This document shows positions 11,636 to 22,250 of a stretch of 64,000 nt of DNA, one piece after another. Position numbers and translations under genes: made by a program. The notes below the pieces were generated by a model. The model was given only the letters and a program-made list of their open reading frames with translations. It searched no databases and was not told the origin of the DNA. The stretch comes from Enchytraeus crypticus. Taxonomy: Eukaryota > Annelida > Clitellata > Enchytraeida > Enchytraeidae. The stretch lies in assembly GCA_905160935.1 (NCBI GenBank), contig CAJHZI010000537.1:847501-911500 (forward strand), given 5' to 3'. Numbering within the stretch: position 1 is the first letter of the stretch; each line of letters opens with the position of its first letter.

Positions 11636-11828
11636 GACTGATTGGGCCTGATAACCTCTGACAACCCCTGATAACCCCTGACAACCCCAGACAACCCCTG
11701 ATAACCCTTGATAACCCCTGACAACCCCTGATAACACCTGACAATCTCTGATAACCCCTGACAACCCCTGATAACCCTTGATAACCCCTGACAACCCCTG
11801 ATAACCCCTGACAACCCCTGGTAACCCC
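11636..11828. repeat. 20-bp minisatellite (CCCTGATAACCCCTGACAAC)
   Basis: About nine units with small variants, strongly purine/pyrimidine biased. It lies upstream of the Mieap-type exon, probably within its preceding intron. Overlapping minus-strand frames here are repeat artefacts. Confidence 0.9.
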
Positions 11829-12027
11829 TTATGTTGCTACTGTAGCCCCTCAGCGCGACATCGATTAAACTTAACTATTTATTAATGCACTCATCTGCAA
11901 ACATTGTTTACATTAAACATTTAAACATTGTTGACTATATGATTTATTAACCGACTAATTGATTAACTGATTGATTGACTACATATTGATTGATTAAATT
12001 ATTGAGATTGAGTGGTTGTTTACACAG

Positions 12028-12324
12028 GATGTTCAACAGCGAATCCTGGGACAGCCTTCATCAGAACAAGCCGCCATCTTACAGTCTAATTCATCTCTCC
12101 AACATTATATGAAAGAAGCCATTCGATTGGCTTGGGCTCTAGTCAATCAGAATCCTCCTTTCATTCTGGAACATAGCGATACAACCTATTGCAGAAATCG
12201 ACATAGTAGATTTCATTCGTCCAATCCTGATTCAGATAACATCGAGAGCTATATTTGGCCAGCTCTGAGAGAGGGTATAGATGGACAGATTGTCTGCAAG
12301 GCAATCGTAATAACAGGTGATTGA
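12028..12324 (+). CDS. Terminal exon encoding a Mieap (SPATA18) C-terminal-type domain
   Basis: Exon of 98 codons plus stop. It opens after the acceptor TTGTTTACACAG (phase 0) and ends at TGA. The product has a helix reading MKEAIRLAWALVNQNPP, then the Arg/His-rich RNRHSRF, ESYIWPAL, and VCKAIVIT just before the stop. This order (AW..V..PP, IWPAL, K-VIT) is what I know from the C-terminal domain of mitochondria-eating protein and its invertebrate relatives. Those proteins act in mitochondrial quality control in vertebrates, but function cannot be assumed here. No upstream exon is recognisable within 12 kb on this strand. The intron end is (TTGA)-rich rather than pyrimidine-rich. The next gene, a GPCR, is convergent. 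Confidence 0.6.
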   Translation, partial: DVQQRILGQPSSEQAAILQSNSSLQHYMKEAIRLAWALVNQNPPFILEHSDTTYCRNRHSRFHSSNPDSDNIESYIWPALREGIDGQIVCKAIVITGD

Positions 12325-12399
12325 AATTTAACTGCTGAAACTGATAAGTAATTGCACATTTAAGCTTTGTAACCAGGAAACCTTGCAAAAGGATGTCTA

Positions 12400-12423
12400 A
12401 TCTTACTCTCTCTCTCTCTCTCT
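12400..12423. repeat. (CT)n microsatellite
   Basis: Short TCTCTC run between the Mieap-type exon and the SINE3 copy. Confidence 0.7.
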
Positions 12424-12577
12424 AATTATAACGCAAAACTAATCAAGCGCACATCAGGTCATCAGCTTATATTGTTCAGATTTTGTTCTCTTGTGGTCTC
12501 TGTGTACTTTCTCTTATGGTCTATGTGTACTCAGTCGTCATCGTGTGGTGCTTTGACGCCTGTTTGTGTAGAGACTG

Positions 12578-12645
12578 CAAGAGACGTCCCTGACATTGCC
12601 ATTTGGCGAGGAACAGGACGTTAAACTCTTATTGATTGATTGATT
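12578..12645 (+). mobile_element. SINE3 3' fragment
   Basis: Contains GACGTCCCTGACATTGCC, GAGGAACAGGACGTTAAAC and TCTTATTGATTGATTGA. The usual TTA tail of the family is replaced here by TTGA repeats. Confidence 0.7.
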
Positions 12646-12718
12646 TAGTCATCACAACACAGGTAAGTCACCAGGATCACTTCTCCAACTGCAGTCTTTA
12701 CTGTATCACGCATTGAAT

Positions 12719-15217
12719 TCATTTCTTCCTCATTTGAGATTTCACTAAACCTCCTGACCTCTTGCTCATGAGAAGGCAACGGAAAGCTGCTCTAAAGTCT
12801 CTGTTGAAGATCGTGTAGATGATCGGGTTTAGAGCAGAATTCGTGTAACCCAGCCAGAATATGAATGAGAATAGAGCATTGGGTACTTCGAATCCGACCA
12901 ATAGTGAAAGCGGATACAACAGAAAGAACGGTAGCCAGCAGCCAATGAATGAAGCCATTACAATACCAAGAACAACCGTAGCTCGCCTTTCTTTAGCTCT
13001 GGCCACCTTCCGTCGTTGTCTAGCAACGCTTGCCGTTGCCTTGTCAACGAAAGACTTCTGTTTCTTATTGGAAGGTACGTTACCATGGTGATTCTTCGTT
13101 GCTAGGAGCTTTTGAGTTCCCGTGTGATTCTGGAAGGAGTGAGGTTTCGATGAAGATGGTGTTTCATTGCCAGGCGTCAACGGCTGCTGATTAGAATGTT
13201 TGACGTAGTTGAGTTTAGGTGATAATAATTTCTGACCATTGCCAATTTCTGAACCCCCGGAATGCAAGATATGGGAAGCCTTGTTTCTTTCGCTTGTCTT
13301 AACGGGATTTTCTTGCACCTCAATCAATGGAAGATGTTGAAGTATTTCGAGAGACTTATTTAATTCAACTAAGGAATGTTTGCAGGTATTTGAAGAAACT
13401 ACTGGAGCTCTTGATGTAGACTGATCTTTTAGTAATTCGCTAGATCTTTTCGTAGTAAAATTTCCAAAACTCGTAGAACGCGGTAATGGTGAAATTTCCA
13501 GATAAGTAACCGTAGACTTTGCTCTGTTCTTTTCTTCGTCTGCACTGCACCTGTATTTCCTTCTAGAAATCTTTAATGAATTTTCTGCAGATTTAGACTT
13601 CAAATGATTATCAGTAAAGTATAACTTACGTTCATCTTTACTAACCGAAGCGAGTTCGAGACTGTAAGTCGTAGGCAGGCAAATAGATTTGTGCTCATTT
13701 TCGTTCATTGTTGAATTAAAAGCATTAACGTTAAGCAGATTATCGTCACCAAAATCTACATTGAAGCTGCGCTCCAATGGTTTAACCCTGCGTTTTCCCA
13801 TGACAGCTTCTTCTTCGTCCACGTCTTTTGAATCGCTGCGCCATTCAGTAGAATTTAAATGCTTCACTTTTAGTGTTTCTCTGGAAATACAGGCCGAACC
13901 TTGGAGGAGCGAATACTCTGAATCTTTGACCTTTCCAAAGCCTTTGACAAAGTTAATCTTTGATATCCTAGAGACTAGATGATGTCCTGAACCGCCGGCA
14001 TCAGGTGATTGCAGAGTGGAAGCATGTGGAGAGATTATATCAGCAGATGAGGTTTTCTCTATGAACGGTACTACAGATCTTTCCTTGATCGTGTTTAAAT
14101 CTACATCATTGCTGGATGTTACTACACAGTCTTTTACTATGTTTAAATTTAGAGCATTTTTTGATGCCGCTACACAGTCTTTTGACACGCTTAATTTCAG
14201 AGTATTATTGACCACGATATTGACGATGTTATGCGATGAAGAGATAAGAGAACTCAGTTCTTCGTGAGTGGCCGAAAAGCTATATCTACTCAGAGTGTCT
14301 TCATTTATCTGGGAAGCAATATCATCTTCATTCGTCCCGCTACCGGCCTCTTTTGTGGTTTCTTTTGTGTCCACCTTCTGGTACTCATGAACTCCAGGCT
14401 TCGGACGACGCCTGGCATGTTGGCGAGCAGCTAGATAGATCTTGAAGTAGACGACGACCATGACGCAGAGTGGAAGATAGAAGGATCCCAGTGTGGAGTA
14501 GATAACATATCCTGGTTCCTCGCTCAACACGCAGAGAGGAAGATTTTCCACTTCACTCAGCGGTTGTGGTCTTTTCCAGCCAAACAGCGGAGGAATACAA
14601 ATGGTAATAGACAGCAGCCATACAACTGCAATCATAACTGTAGCCCTCCTCCGTGTTCTGTTCTGTATGTAGGTCAGTGCCCTAGTTATGGACCAATAGC
14701 GATCGAGACTGATGAGAACTAGGTTAAGTATCGAGGCTGTACAAAGTAGGACATCTGTTGAAAGCCAGACTTGGCACATTTCTTGACCCAAGGGCCAATA
14801 GCCGAGCAGTTCATAAGTGAGAGATAGAGGCATGATAAACAAACCGACCATTAGATCGCTTACAGCCAGTGAGGCTATGAACCAGTTCTGTAAACCACGA
14901 AGTCTTCTGTCCAGCGCAATACCCATAACGACGAGGACGTTACCAAATATGATGACACAGATGATTAGGGTCACTGACATAGAGGCGAAGAGAGTTCTTA
15001 GTAAAGAATACCGACTACTGTAGCCTAACGACTTCTGCTCGATAGGATTTACCTCAGTGGTGTTGTGAATATAGTATATCCAATCGAAATCGTCCGCGCG
15101 GGTAAACTCTTCTCCTATTGGTCGATTCAAAATGTGACTGTATATGACGTCATCGTGATAGGGTATGACGTTTTGAGTGATATTAAGATAAATATACATC
15201 AGTTTCCAGTAATCCAT
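12719..15217 (-). CDS. Aminergic G-protein-coupled receptor (octopamine/tyramine/alpha2-adrenergic-like)
   Basis: Single-exon rhodopsin-class receptor of 832 residues for a biogenic amine. The N-terminus (about 75 residues) carries NIT and NTT glycosylation sites. Helices lie at about 78-100, 112-132, 148-170, 191-212, 237-262, 742-770 and 780-805. Key residues are D121 in LAVSDL (2.50), C148 paired with C229, amine-binding D155 (3.32), DRY 172-174, Ser241 and Ser245 in helix 5 (positions 5.42 and 5.46, which bind ring hydroxyls), CWLP 760-763 and NPIIY 797-801. The third intracellular loop is very long, about 475 residues, rich in Ser/Lys and without sequence I recognise. Helix 7 ending YTIFNRDFRAAF and the long loop suit alpha2-adrenergic, octopamine and tyramine receptors; I cannot decide the ligand. 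The ATG chosen is the first in the frame and gives a normal N-terminus. Confidence 0.93.
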   Translation of the reverse strand: MDYWKLMYIYLNITQNVIPYHDDVIYSHILNRPIGEEFTRADDFDWIYYIHNTTEVNPIEQKSLGYSSRYSLLRTLFASMSVTLIICVIIFGNVLVVMGIALDRRLRGLQNWFIASLAVSDLMVGLFIMPLSLTYELLGYWPLGQEMCQVWLSTDVLLCTASILNLVLISLDRYWSITRALTYIQNRTRRRATVMIAVVWLLSITICIPPLFGWKRPQPLSEVENLPLCVLSEEPGYVIYSTLGSFYLPLCVMVVVYFKIYLAARQHARRRPKPGVHEYQKVDTKETTKEAGSGTNEDDIASQINEDTLSRYSFSATHEELSSLISSSHNIVNIVVNNTLKLSVSKDCVAASKNALNLNIVKDCVVTSSNDVDLNTIKERSVVPFIEKTSSADIISPHASTLQSPDAGGSGHHLVSRISKINFVKGFGKVKDSEYSLLQGSACISRETLKVKHLNSTEWRSDSKDVDEEEAVMGKRRVKPLERSFNVDFGDDNLLNVNAFNSTMNENEHKSICLPTTYSLELASVSKDERKLYFTDNHLKSKSAENSLKISRRKYRCSADEEKNRAKSTVTYLEISPLPRSTSFGNFTTKRSSELLKDQSTSRAPVVSSNTCKHSLVELNKSLEILQHLPLIEVQENPVKTSERNKASHILHSGGSEIGNGQKLLSPKLNYVKHSNQQPLTPGNETPSSSKPHSFQNHTGTQKLLATKNHHGNVPSNKKQKSFVDKATASVARQRRKVARAKERRATVVLGIVMASFIGCWLPFFLLYPLSLLVGFEVPNALFSFIFWLGYTNSALNPIIYTIFNRDFRAAFRCLLMSKRSGGLVKSQMRKK

Positions 15218-15219
15218 GT

Positions 15220-15615
15220 TTCAAATAGACATTTGTAGCTGATATTAATTGCTAAAACACCATGACGTTAAAATTCGATAAGTTTTTTAAGCTGTGTTTT
15301 TTAATAATTATTATAGACTATCAACACTAATCAGAGTTTCAAATAAAAACTCTTATCTTATGAATATTAAATTTTATGATCTAAGTGCTAGCATTAAAAT
15401 TGAAGTTGCTCAATGTTATAAGTTATTTACGACAACACATTTGTATTCTAAATAACAGTGCCATCTGTCGATATATTCATTGAACAATTGCATCGCTATA
15501 GTAAAATAAGATATTAAAATATGTATAAAAGCTAGTCAATCTTCTGTCTATAATCTCTAAATGATTTCATAATTAAACTGACGTCGAGTGAATGGAATCA
15601 GTCGTATGCAGGATT
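15220..15615. other. 5' flank of the GPCR gene
   Basis: AT-rich DNA upstream of the receptor start codon. It should contain the promoter or an upstream UTR exon, but I see no convincing TATA/Inr pair or splice junction. Confidence 0.4.
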
Positions 15616-15622
15616 CGTTTAG

Positions 15623-15840
15623 GCCCCAACTCTACAGGAACTTTACAGGAACTCTACAAGAATTCTAAAGGAACTCTACAGGAACTCTATAAGAACTCTA
15701 CAAAAACTCTACAACAACTCTACAGGAACTCTACAGGAACTCTACAAGAACTCTAAAGGAACTCTACAAGAACTCTACAAAAACTCTACAGGAACTCTAC
15801 AGGAACTCTGCAGGAACTCTACAGGAACTCTACAGGGTAC
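15623..15840. repeat. 11-12-bp minisatellite (AACTCTACAGG)
   Basis: About 18 copies of AACTCTACAGG with AACTCTACAAG and AACTCTAAAGG variants. Confidence 0.9.
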
Positions 15841-15954
15841 ATTGCATCTACTTGTAAGCAGAGAGAGAGCCTGGGGGAATATGGTGAGATACTGAGTAGG
15901 CCTAGTGTTAGAGAAACAGAGAGATATCTAGAGAAAATGAGGGATACTTAATGA

Positions 15955-15965
15955 GACTGAGCGAT

Positions 15966-16010
<45 letters not shown>

Positions 16011-16194
16011 AGAGAGAGACAGACAGACAGACAGACAGAGAAAGAGAGAGAAAGACGAGACAGAGATACAGAGACAGAGAGTGAAAGAGAATGAGAACGA
16101 GAAGAAATTGTGATAGAGAATAGGTGACAGAGAGAGGGATATAGAGGGAGACAATAGAGGAGAAGGAAAGAGATTGAGGATGAGAAAAAGATCT

Positions 16195-16233
<39 letters not shown>

Positions 16234-16250
16234 TAAGAGAGAGAAAGGTG
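15955..16250. repeat. (GA)n tract, interrupted
   Basis: Purine run with GA, GACA and GAAA interruptions. Long minus-strand Leu/Ser-rich frames here are products of the repeat. Confidence 0.9.
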
Positions 16251-16254
16251 TTAA

Positions 16255-17335
16255 GATAATGTTCTTCTTGAGCAATTTGCTCAAATGGGACAAGTTTCTG
16301 CGCCGCCTGGTGTCACGTTTGTTACTTAAATCTCTGTCGACTTAAAAAGAACTTTTTTGCAATCAACTTAATGGACGTCTCAGCTAAAAATACGTAGAAT
16401 CTAGAACAAACACACCTTTATTTCAGTGCAACTGTTAAGTTAAATATTTCAAACGCGCCAGCTGTTCCGAATTCTAATAGAGGGAGGTGTGGGTCTAGGT
16501 AAAAAAGTACGTAAAATAACAAGAAATGTCTCGACCACTTGTTTGGAACAGTCTGGCAGTTTGTTTAGCTCTAGAATGTGCCCTAACAATTAACATTGAT
16601 TCTCCATATTATAAAACTAACGGTTATTGACGATGTTATCAAACTAAACAGCAAATTCCGATTCTATCAAACTAAAATTTATTTCTGACGTTATCAAATT
16701 AACATTTATTTTTCATTTCATCAAATAACATTTATTTCTGATGCTGCTGATATTGAAGGTAACAGCATGCTAATGCAGTTAGGGCCTACCTCCAATATCA
16801 GCCTTAGTCACCTCCTTGGGGATACGTTCAGTTTTTAATTAGACTATTATTGTAATTTCTACGCAATAGACTATCAACAACATGGTCTTAGACTGACCAC
16901 AGATACACGACGACTAAGACATTGTCACATAAACCCAGCCCCGTGCTTACGTCTCTATTTGCCTTGGTAATTCACATGTCTCCGCGCTCTCACACAAAAC
17001 TCTAATAAATTTCCCCTCGTGGATTACAAGCTATCATTTCCGTCACTCAATTTACTGCCCCCCCCCCCTCTCCTTGTAATCATTTCACCACACTCCCCCG
17101 TGTTCTAAGACTGTTGTAGTATGAATGCCCTTAGCATGAAACTTTATCCTTAAAAAATTAATCTTTCTTGTGTTTATATCTTAGGTTGATTTTTCAGTTG
17201 GATAATTTATTTCTCAACATGAGGACATGAAAATAAAATTATGTCGAATGTTTGTTCTATTTTATTTTCGATAGAATTGATACTCTACGTAATTCACAAT
17301 AGTTTCTTAGTTTTCCCAAGTAACAGCAGAATGAA
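16255..17335. other. Intergenic DNA without supported features
   Basis: Mixed AT-rich sequence with a 10-bp C run near 17060. No exon or defined repeat is recognised. Confidence 0.5.
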
Positions 17336-17379
17336 AGAGAGAGATATCTCCTAGCGGTCACTGACGTAGAACTCTCCCT

Positions 17380-17690
17380 CTTAGTGCACTGCCTACTGGC
17401 AGGTCCATGGCATATAACGTCTCCACTCTTCTCAGTCTTCCACTTTCCTCTTCATGTTCACATTTGAGTGGGTCTTTAAATCATCTAACATTCCTAATCT
17501 CGGCCTGCCTCGGCTTCTGTTTTCTTCCATTTTCTGTAGAACTATTAGATGTAATTCTTTATTTCTTGCGAACTCCTTGTTCTTAACCTTGAAACGGAAA
17601 TTCAAAGTTTTAGCTTCGGAAAATAGTTTAGCATTCAAAGAATCAGTAAATGGTATTATACATTTAAATTTAAGACACAATTTTCACTGT
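17380..17690 (-). mobile_element. GA-tailed LINE (family A) 3' fragment
   Basis: The minus strand encodes the C-terminus of a retrotransposon ORF2-type protein, with GRPRLGMLDDLKTHS and MKRKVED. The 3' UTR follows with CCTGCCAGTAGGCAGTGCAC and a short GAGGGAGAG end. Upstream of the GRPRLG block the frame departs from the family (Lys/Phe-rich), so the 5' border may be near 17530. Confidence 0.75.
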
Positions 17691-18058
17691 GAAGACACAA
17701 AGTGTCTTCAACTTGAAGACATCTCCTAATTCTCTCACTCGCAAGGGACGCCACTGACTGAGTTATTTTTTTGATCGCTGATGTTTGTCAACTCGAAAGA
17801 TGGCGCCAGACGTATGGTCACATCCCATCTAATACAAACCTTTCAATGTTTATTTCACCCAAGGGCAGCAAACTTTAAAACGTCAGAGGAAAATAAACAA
17901 GAAATAATAAAAAGGTATTGTTAAATAAATTCATAAGGAAACTTTATTAATGAGTTAAATTATACTGTGCAAATTAGTTGTTATATTTAAAATAACGTAC
18001 AAAACTGTAAATTTGTAATATAATAGGGCCATATATGTCAGTACATTCACTGAATATG

Positions 18059-18059
<1 letters not shown>

Positions 18060-18135
<76 letters not shown>
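18060..18135. repeat. (TA)n microsatellite
   Basis: About 75 bp of TA. IYIYIY frames on the minus strand are artefacts of it. Confidence 0.95.
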
Positions 18136-18148
<13 letters not shown>

Positions 18149-18196
18149 GCCAGTACAATCACTGAATTGTACTTATCGTGAAACGGCAATAAAACG

Positions 18197-18330
18197 GCTG
18201 AAGCCAGTGACAATGTCGGTAAGATATTCAACTGCGGATCAGTATGTGCGAGGTTCAAATCCTGGGCTATCCTGTCACTGATATCGCTTTCGAGTGAGCA
18301 AAACTGACGTTGATATTAACTTTAGCTATT
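18197..18330 (+). mobile_element. SINE1 copy
   Basis: Head GGCTGAAGCCAGTGACAATG, then GTCGGTAAGATATTC, B-box-like GGTTCAAATCCTGGG and an ACTGACGTTGATATTAAC 3' block. Confidence 0.85.
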
Positions 18331-18339
18331 TAGAACTGA

Positions 18340-19125
18340 ATATCAACAGTTGGCTAGTCTAGCCGGTAGAGAGCTTCAGTACGTTAAACTTGTTCAGCTT
18401 GTTCGTCCTTGTCATGGACGACAGTAGCAATGTAGTGTTTTTGTTGATGACGGGTAATTACGGGACGGATAGTGGATTTCGATGGAATCATACTATTGAA
18501 CGACAGTGTTGATGAATATATGAATTAATGAATTTTCAATCCGTTCATGTATAGATAAATAGTTGCAGATCACTGGTCCACACCTTTAAGTGGTCAGCAG
18601 TGGTCATAGAGGTGGTGGGGAACACAGGGGAACCCTTAGCTCTCATTTTTTCTGAGGTGCGTTCCCCTGCTAGGGGCCCATATTAGATACTAGAAGATAT
18701 GCAATTACATTACGCTAAGTCCCGCCGTAGTCCTATTCGTCTATCTGCTGTAGATTAGGGAGGCAGGTGAGCTTTAGATTGGTTAATTTAGCAGCATAGT
18801 GGGCAGCGCATCTGATACGATTTTAAATGATTAAAAAGAATTTTAGAGATAGACCTCTTCTCAAGAGCAGAGCTGCAGTACCTTGCAATCTGCATATGTA
18901 CACTTCGTTGCTTTTCGTGCATATTAGAATATAATTAGATGGCTCATTCTAAATGGTTGTAAAGGAGTCAAGATAGGTGCAGATTATTCAATCGTTATCG
19001 ATGATAGATCGATGATAGATTTTATTTTAACTTTTAATCAGTTAATCTATACAAAAGGTAGACTGGACTCGAGATATATCATGGACATACATAGAGCCTT
19101 CTTGCTCCGACATGTAGTTCCCGAT
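18340..19125. other. Intergenic DNA with small repeat fragments
   Basis: A short block at 18620-18690 matches 7590-7690. Near 18355 TGGCTAGTCTAGCCGGTAGAG resembles a tRNA A-box head. There is no supported exon. Confidence 0.45.
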
Positions 19126-19127
19126 GT

Positions 19128-19208
19128 ATAAACTTAGGTTATAGTGTGCTTAACGTCAAGTTTCAGATGCATTAAAGCTTCCTTTCAAGGCGATTCGATA
19201 CACCCAAG
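19128..19208 (-). mobile_element. SINE4 fragment
   Basis: Minus-strand copy of the family defined by CTACCGTCA, GACTCGACAC and ACGTTAAACACACTA (here diverged). Confidence 0.6.
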
Positions 19209-19322
19209 CTACCGTCAGAAAGATAAGTTAATGCTGCTTAAGTTTTTGTGAAGAATTTAAGCTCAAGTGTTTAAACAAGCCAGTTATCGTCCTTTTACAT
19301 AATCCAGTCTGAAAGAGCAAGG

Positions 19323-19324
<2 letters not shown>

Positions 19325-19412
<88 letters not shown>

Positions 19413-19490
19413 TGTATATACATGTACATATATATATGTACATGTATATACATGTACATATATATATAATATATACAGTATATATATACC

Positions 19491-19530
<40 letters not shown>
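19325..19530. repeat. (CT)n and (TA)n compound microsatellite with palindromic core
   Basis: A CT run passes into TA repeats. Near 19400-19465 two head-to-tail copies of the palindrome GTACATGTATATACATGTAC are embedded. This would extrude hairpins readily. Confidence 0.9.
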
Positions 19531-19701
19531 CGTCTATAATGTAGTTAATGTATAGTTACATTTGAGAAACCTAATTAATTATGTTCTGCTATTATATATA
19601 CAGCTTTTAGAAGACAACAAACGGTGTTTTGTGGTGGGAACTATCTGGAGTTTAATTAAATATAAATTAGCTTCATTTAATTCTAATAGCTTCCATTGAG
19701 A

Positions 19702-19895
19702 TTATCTAGAGCTATGTTGTAGAATGGATTTTATCATAGACTTCATGAGAGCGTATCTTTGGATGAAGAGATATCGTTTCGACTCCTCGTAGCGTCTCTC
19801 TAAATCTTCTATTAACTCCCGCATAACGGCAATCTTACGCCTGTGCACCTTTATCTCTTCTTCCAATTCCTCATTTGCCTCCTGAATCTCATGTA
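19702..19895 (-). CDS. Terminal coiled-coil exon of an unidentified gene
   Basis: Exon of 63 codons plus stop, entered after the acceptor GTAGGATTGACAG (phase 1: two bases before the first full codon). The translation is Glu/Lys/Arg-rich and helical (EIQEANEELEEEIK, then ELIEDLERRYEESKRYL), with heptad-like spacing, ending in QHSSR. It looks like the C-terminal end of a coiled-coil cytoskeletal or ciliary protein, but I cannot name it. The upstream exons should lie at higher coordinates on the minus strand; none is recognised. Confidence 0.5.
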
Positions 19896-19954
19896 CTGTC
19901 AATCCTACACATAAATACCACACATTAAATTATTCAGTATCACATAGATCTACA

Positions 19955-19955
19955 G

Positions 19956-20012
<57 letters not shown>
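19955..20012. repeat. (TA)n(TG)n microsatellite
   Basis: A TA run passes into a TG run directly at the 3' end of the LINE fragment that follows, in the position where other copies have GA. Confidence 0.9.
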
Positions 20013-20013
<1 letters not shown>

Positions 20014-20130
20014 CTTAGTGCACTGCCTACAGGCAGGTCCATGGTATATGACGCTTTCACTCTTCTCTGTCTTCCGTCTTTCTCTTGCTGTCTACATATG
20101 AGTGGAACTTTAAATTCTCTAAAACTAGGC
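20013..20130 (-). mobile_element. Family A LINE 3' fragment
   Basis: Contains CTTAGTGCACTGCCTACAGG and CTCTTCTCTGTCTTCCG, homologous to 572-686. The tail is (CA)n on the minus strand instead of GA. Confidence 0.75.
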
Positions 20131-20778
20131 TACTCATTCGCATTATTATATACCATGTCTTGGGAGATTCTGCTTATGACGCGGTGGGCCCCTTGTGGCT
20201 TCCTCAGCTTCGACAAACATTTACTGGACAGGGGCGTCATTCCTTAAGAAAACTGTCCCGTTTACCCTAACAGTTAGGTATAAAACATTGAAATATTTAA
20301 AAAATTTACTAATGTTAGACTTATACCTAGGTATCATACATTGAAATACGTAAAATTTTCATTAATATTCATGACCTACATAGGCTATAGGTAGGCAATA
20401 ATTTAATAACAATATTTGACTAGATACCACGGATAGAAATATATTAAATGTTCAGCAATGCTAGATCTATACATTGACACCACATATTAAAGACTTCCTA
20501 GATACAATTACACGTGCAGACAAACACATTCATATTCGTGGTTTTTCTACATGAAAGTACTATACACGTATGTATGTTTATTATAAGTATTTTGTGTATG
20601 AAGACTGGAACGAGTGTTGCTGGATAGCGTAAAGTTCCGCTCATATGTAGAAATTTTTACTAGTTTAGATATTAATTTAAATGTAATAGTTATTTAGCTT
20701 ATGATTGCAATTGAACTCTTTCTGTAAGTAGTCTCGAAGACCGAGTTCGGCCATGACACTGCTATATAAGTTTTCGTT

Positions 20779-20784
<6 letters not shown>

Positions 20785-20824
<40 letters not shown>

Positions 20825-20825
20825 T
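20785..20825. repeat. (TAA)n microsatellite
   Basis: About 14 TAA units, following sequence (CATGACACTGCTATATAAG) that resembles a region near 3545. Confidence 0.9.
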
Positions 20826-20939
20826 ATTCTGCATTTAAGTCTTACACATTCGTGACAAGTCATGACACGGTACATAGAAGTTCTTGATACTTCAGTGTTA
20901 GTTACATACCACTGACTAACCAGTAAATTACTGTTACCT

Positions 20940-21035
20940 TAATCTTTGTGACGGTAGCTCGAGTGCGTCGAGTCGTCTTGAGGAAAAGCCTTGTGCCTCT
21001 GAACCTTGACGTTAAACACGCTACAAACCTACCAA
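20940..21035 (+). mobile_element. SINE4 copy
   Basis: Contains TTTGTGACGGTAGCTCGAGTG, GTCGAGTCGTCTTGAGGA and CCTTGACGTTAAACACGCTA, then CCTACCAACC, a short version of the CTAC tail. Confidence 0.8.
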
Positions 21036-21229
21036 CCTTACACATTAACATACCAAATAAAGTCACATAAAGTGAGAAGCCTATGTGTAAAAGCTACACA
21101 TTAAATGTCCTGCAGTATTGCAGTATTATGTCTTCTCGTAAGTCCAACACATTTAAGTATCATCTGTTGACTAGCTTACACGTAACTACCAAACCTTTGA
21201 GACCTTATATTATTGAAAGTTCTAACCTA

Positions 21230-21385
21230 TAGAAAAGGTTCTAGCCTATATAATAGGTTATAGGCTTATAGCTTATATTATAGGTTTTAGCCTATATTTT
21301 AGTCTATAGCATATATTATACGTTCTAGCCTATATAAAAGAATATAGCCTATACTAAAGGTTCTAGCCTACATTGAAGGTTCTCA
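21230..21385. repeat. Degenerate minisatellite (GGTTCTAGCCTATATTATA)
   Basis: About eight diverged units of 18-20 bp built on TTCTAGCCTATA. Confidence 0.8.
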
Positions 21386-21705
21386 GAAGAACACAACTCC
21401 ACTTTAATTCTTACAAAACCTCTTCCAGTCAAATTAAACTCTTTACGACTGGCTCAGTCCATCATCCATGACGAGCAAGTGGGTTCTGCTGAATTATTCA
21501 CAGGACACAACGACGTGTCCCAAGCCACTCGTGACAGAAGCCTGGCTGTCACTCTGAGGACACTGGAGATAATGACGAGAGTCCCAGCTCTACACCCGCA
21601 GTCTGTCACTGGAGAATAATGACTGGACGTTACGGGAATTCCCTGAAGGTTGACGGGATATTTTTTCTTCCTTAAATACTGCAGCGTCTAAATCACCTTC
21701 CTGGT

Positions 21706-21905
21706 ACTGTAGTACAGCAGTCTAGTACAGCAGTACTGGAGCCAATGGCAAAGTCAGTAAGATACTCGACCGCGGATCAGTGTGTGCGGGTTCAAATCCA
21801 TTCGCCCATCACTGACATAGCTTTCGAGTGAGGAATCTGTGTTCTACCTTAGCTTTTGTACCAGCTTTTACCAGTCTAGTACAGCAGTCTAGTACAACAG
21901 TCTAG
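21706..21905. repeat. CAGTCTAGTACAG 13-bp units interrupted by SINE1
   Basis: Several copies of CAGTCTAGTACAG lie on each side of a SINE1 insertion. The unit is the reverse complement of the 13-bp unit of the large array at 24335-24720. Confidence 0.8.
21736..21874 (+). mobile_element. SINE1 inserted in a 13-bp tandem repeat
   Basis: Head TGGAGCCAATGGCAAAG, GTAAGATACTCGACCGCGG, B-box-like GGTTCAAATCC, and end TTTTACC. Flanking CAGTCTAGTACAG units serve as target; exact duplication length is ambiguous in a repeat. Confidence 0.85.
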
Positions 21906-22059
21906 AATAACGAATAACAGCCATCTCAAATAACAACGAGCCCAAAATAACAGTGAGCCCAAAATAACAGTAAGCCTAAAATAGTAATGAGCCAAGATGC
22001 ATATTTCTACTTATATGTTTTTCACGTTCCATAAAGAGCGCACCATCGATTCACAAGCT

Positions 22060-22250
22060 AATCTTCGACCCAAATGGCTATGCCTTATCCACACCATAAT
22101 GTAGCCTATAGCTTGGGAATAATTCATATTTGAGGTGATTTCCCGTTGCTTTATTCAGTTTTGGCGCATTTTACGGGTGGTCTCTTTCTTAAGTGTCCCG
22201 CATCCAACACGGGAATATTTTTAGGCTGATCCATTTCTAATCCGGAAGTT
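22060..22250 (+). repeat. R6 copy
   Basis: Contains GCCTTATCCACACC, GTAGCCTATAGCTTGGGAA, CCGTTGCTTT and, near the end, GTCCCGCATCCAACACGGGA, matching the R6 terminal motif. Confidence 0.6.
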
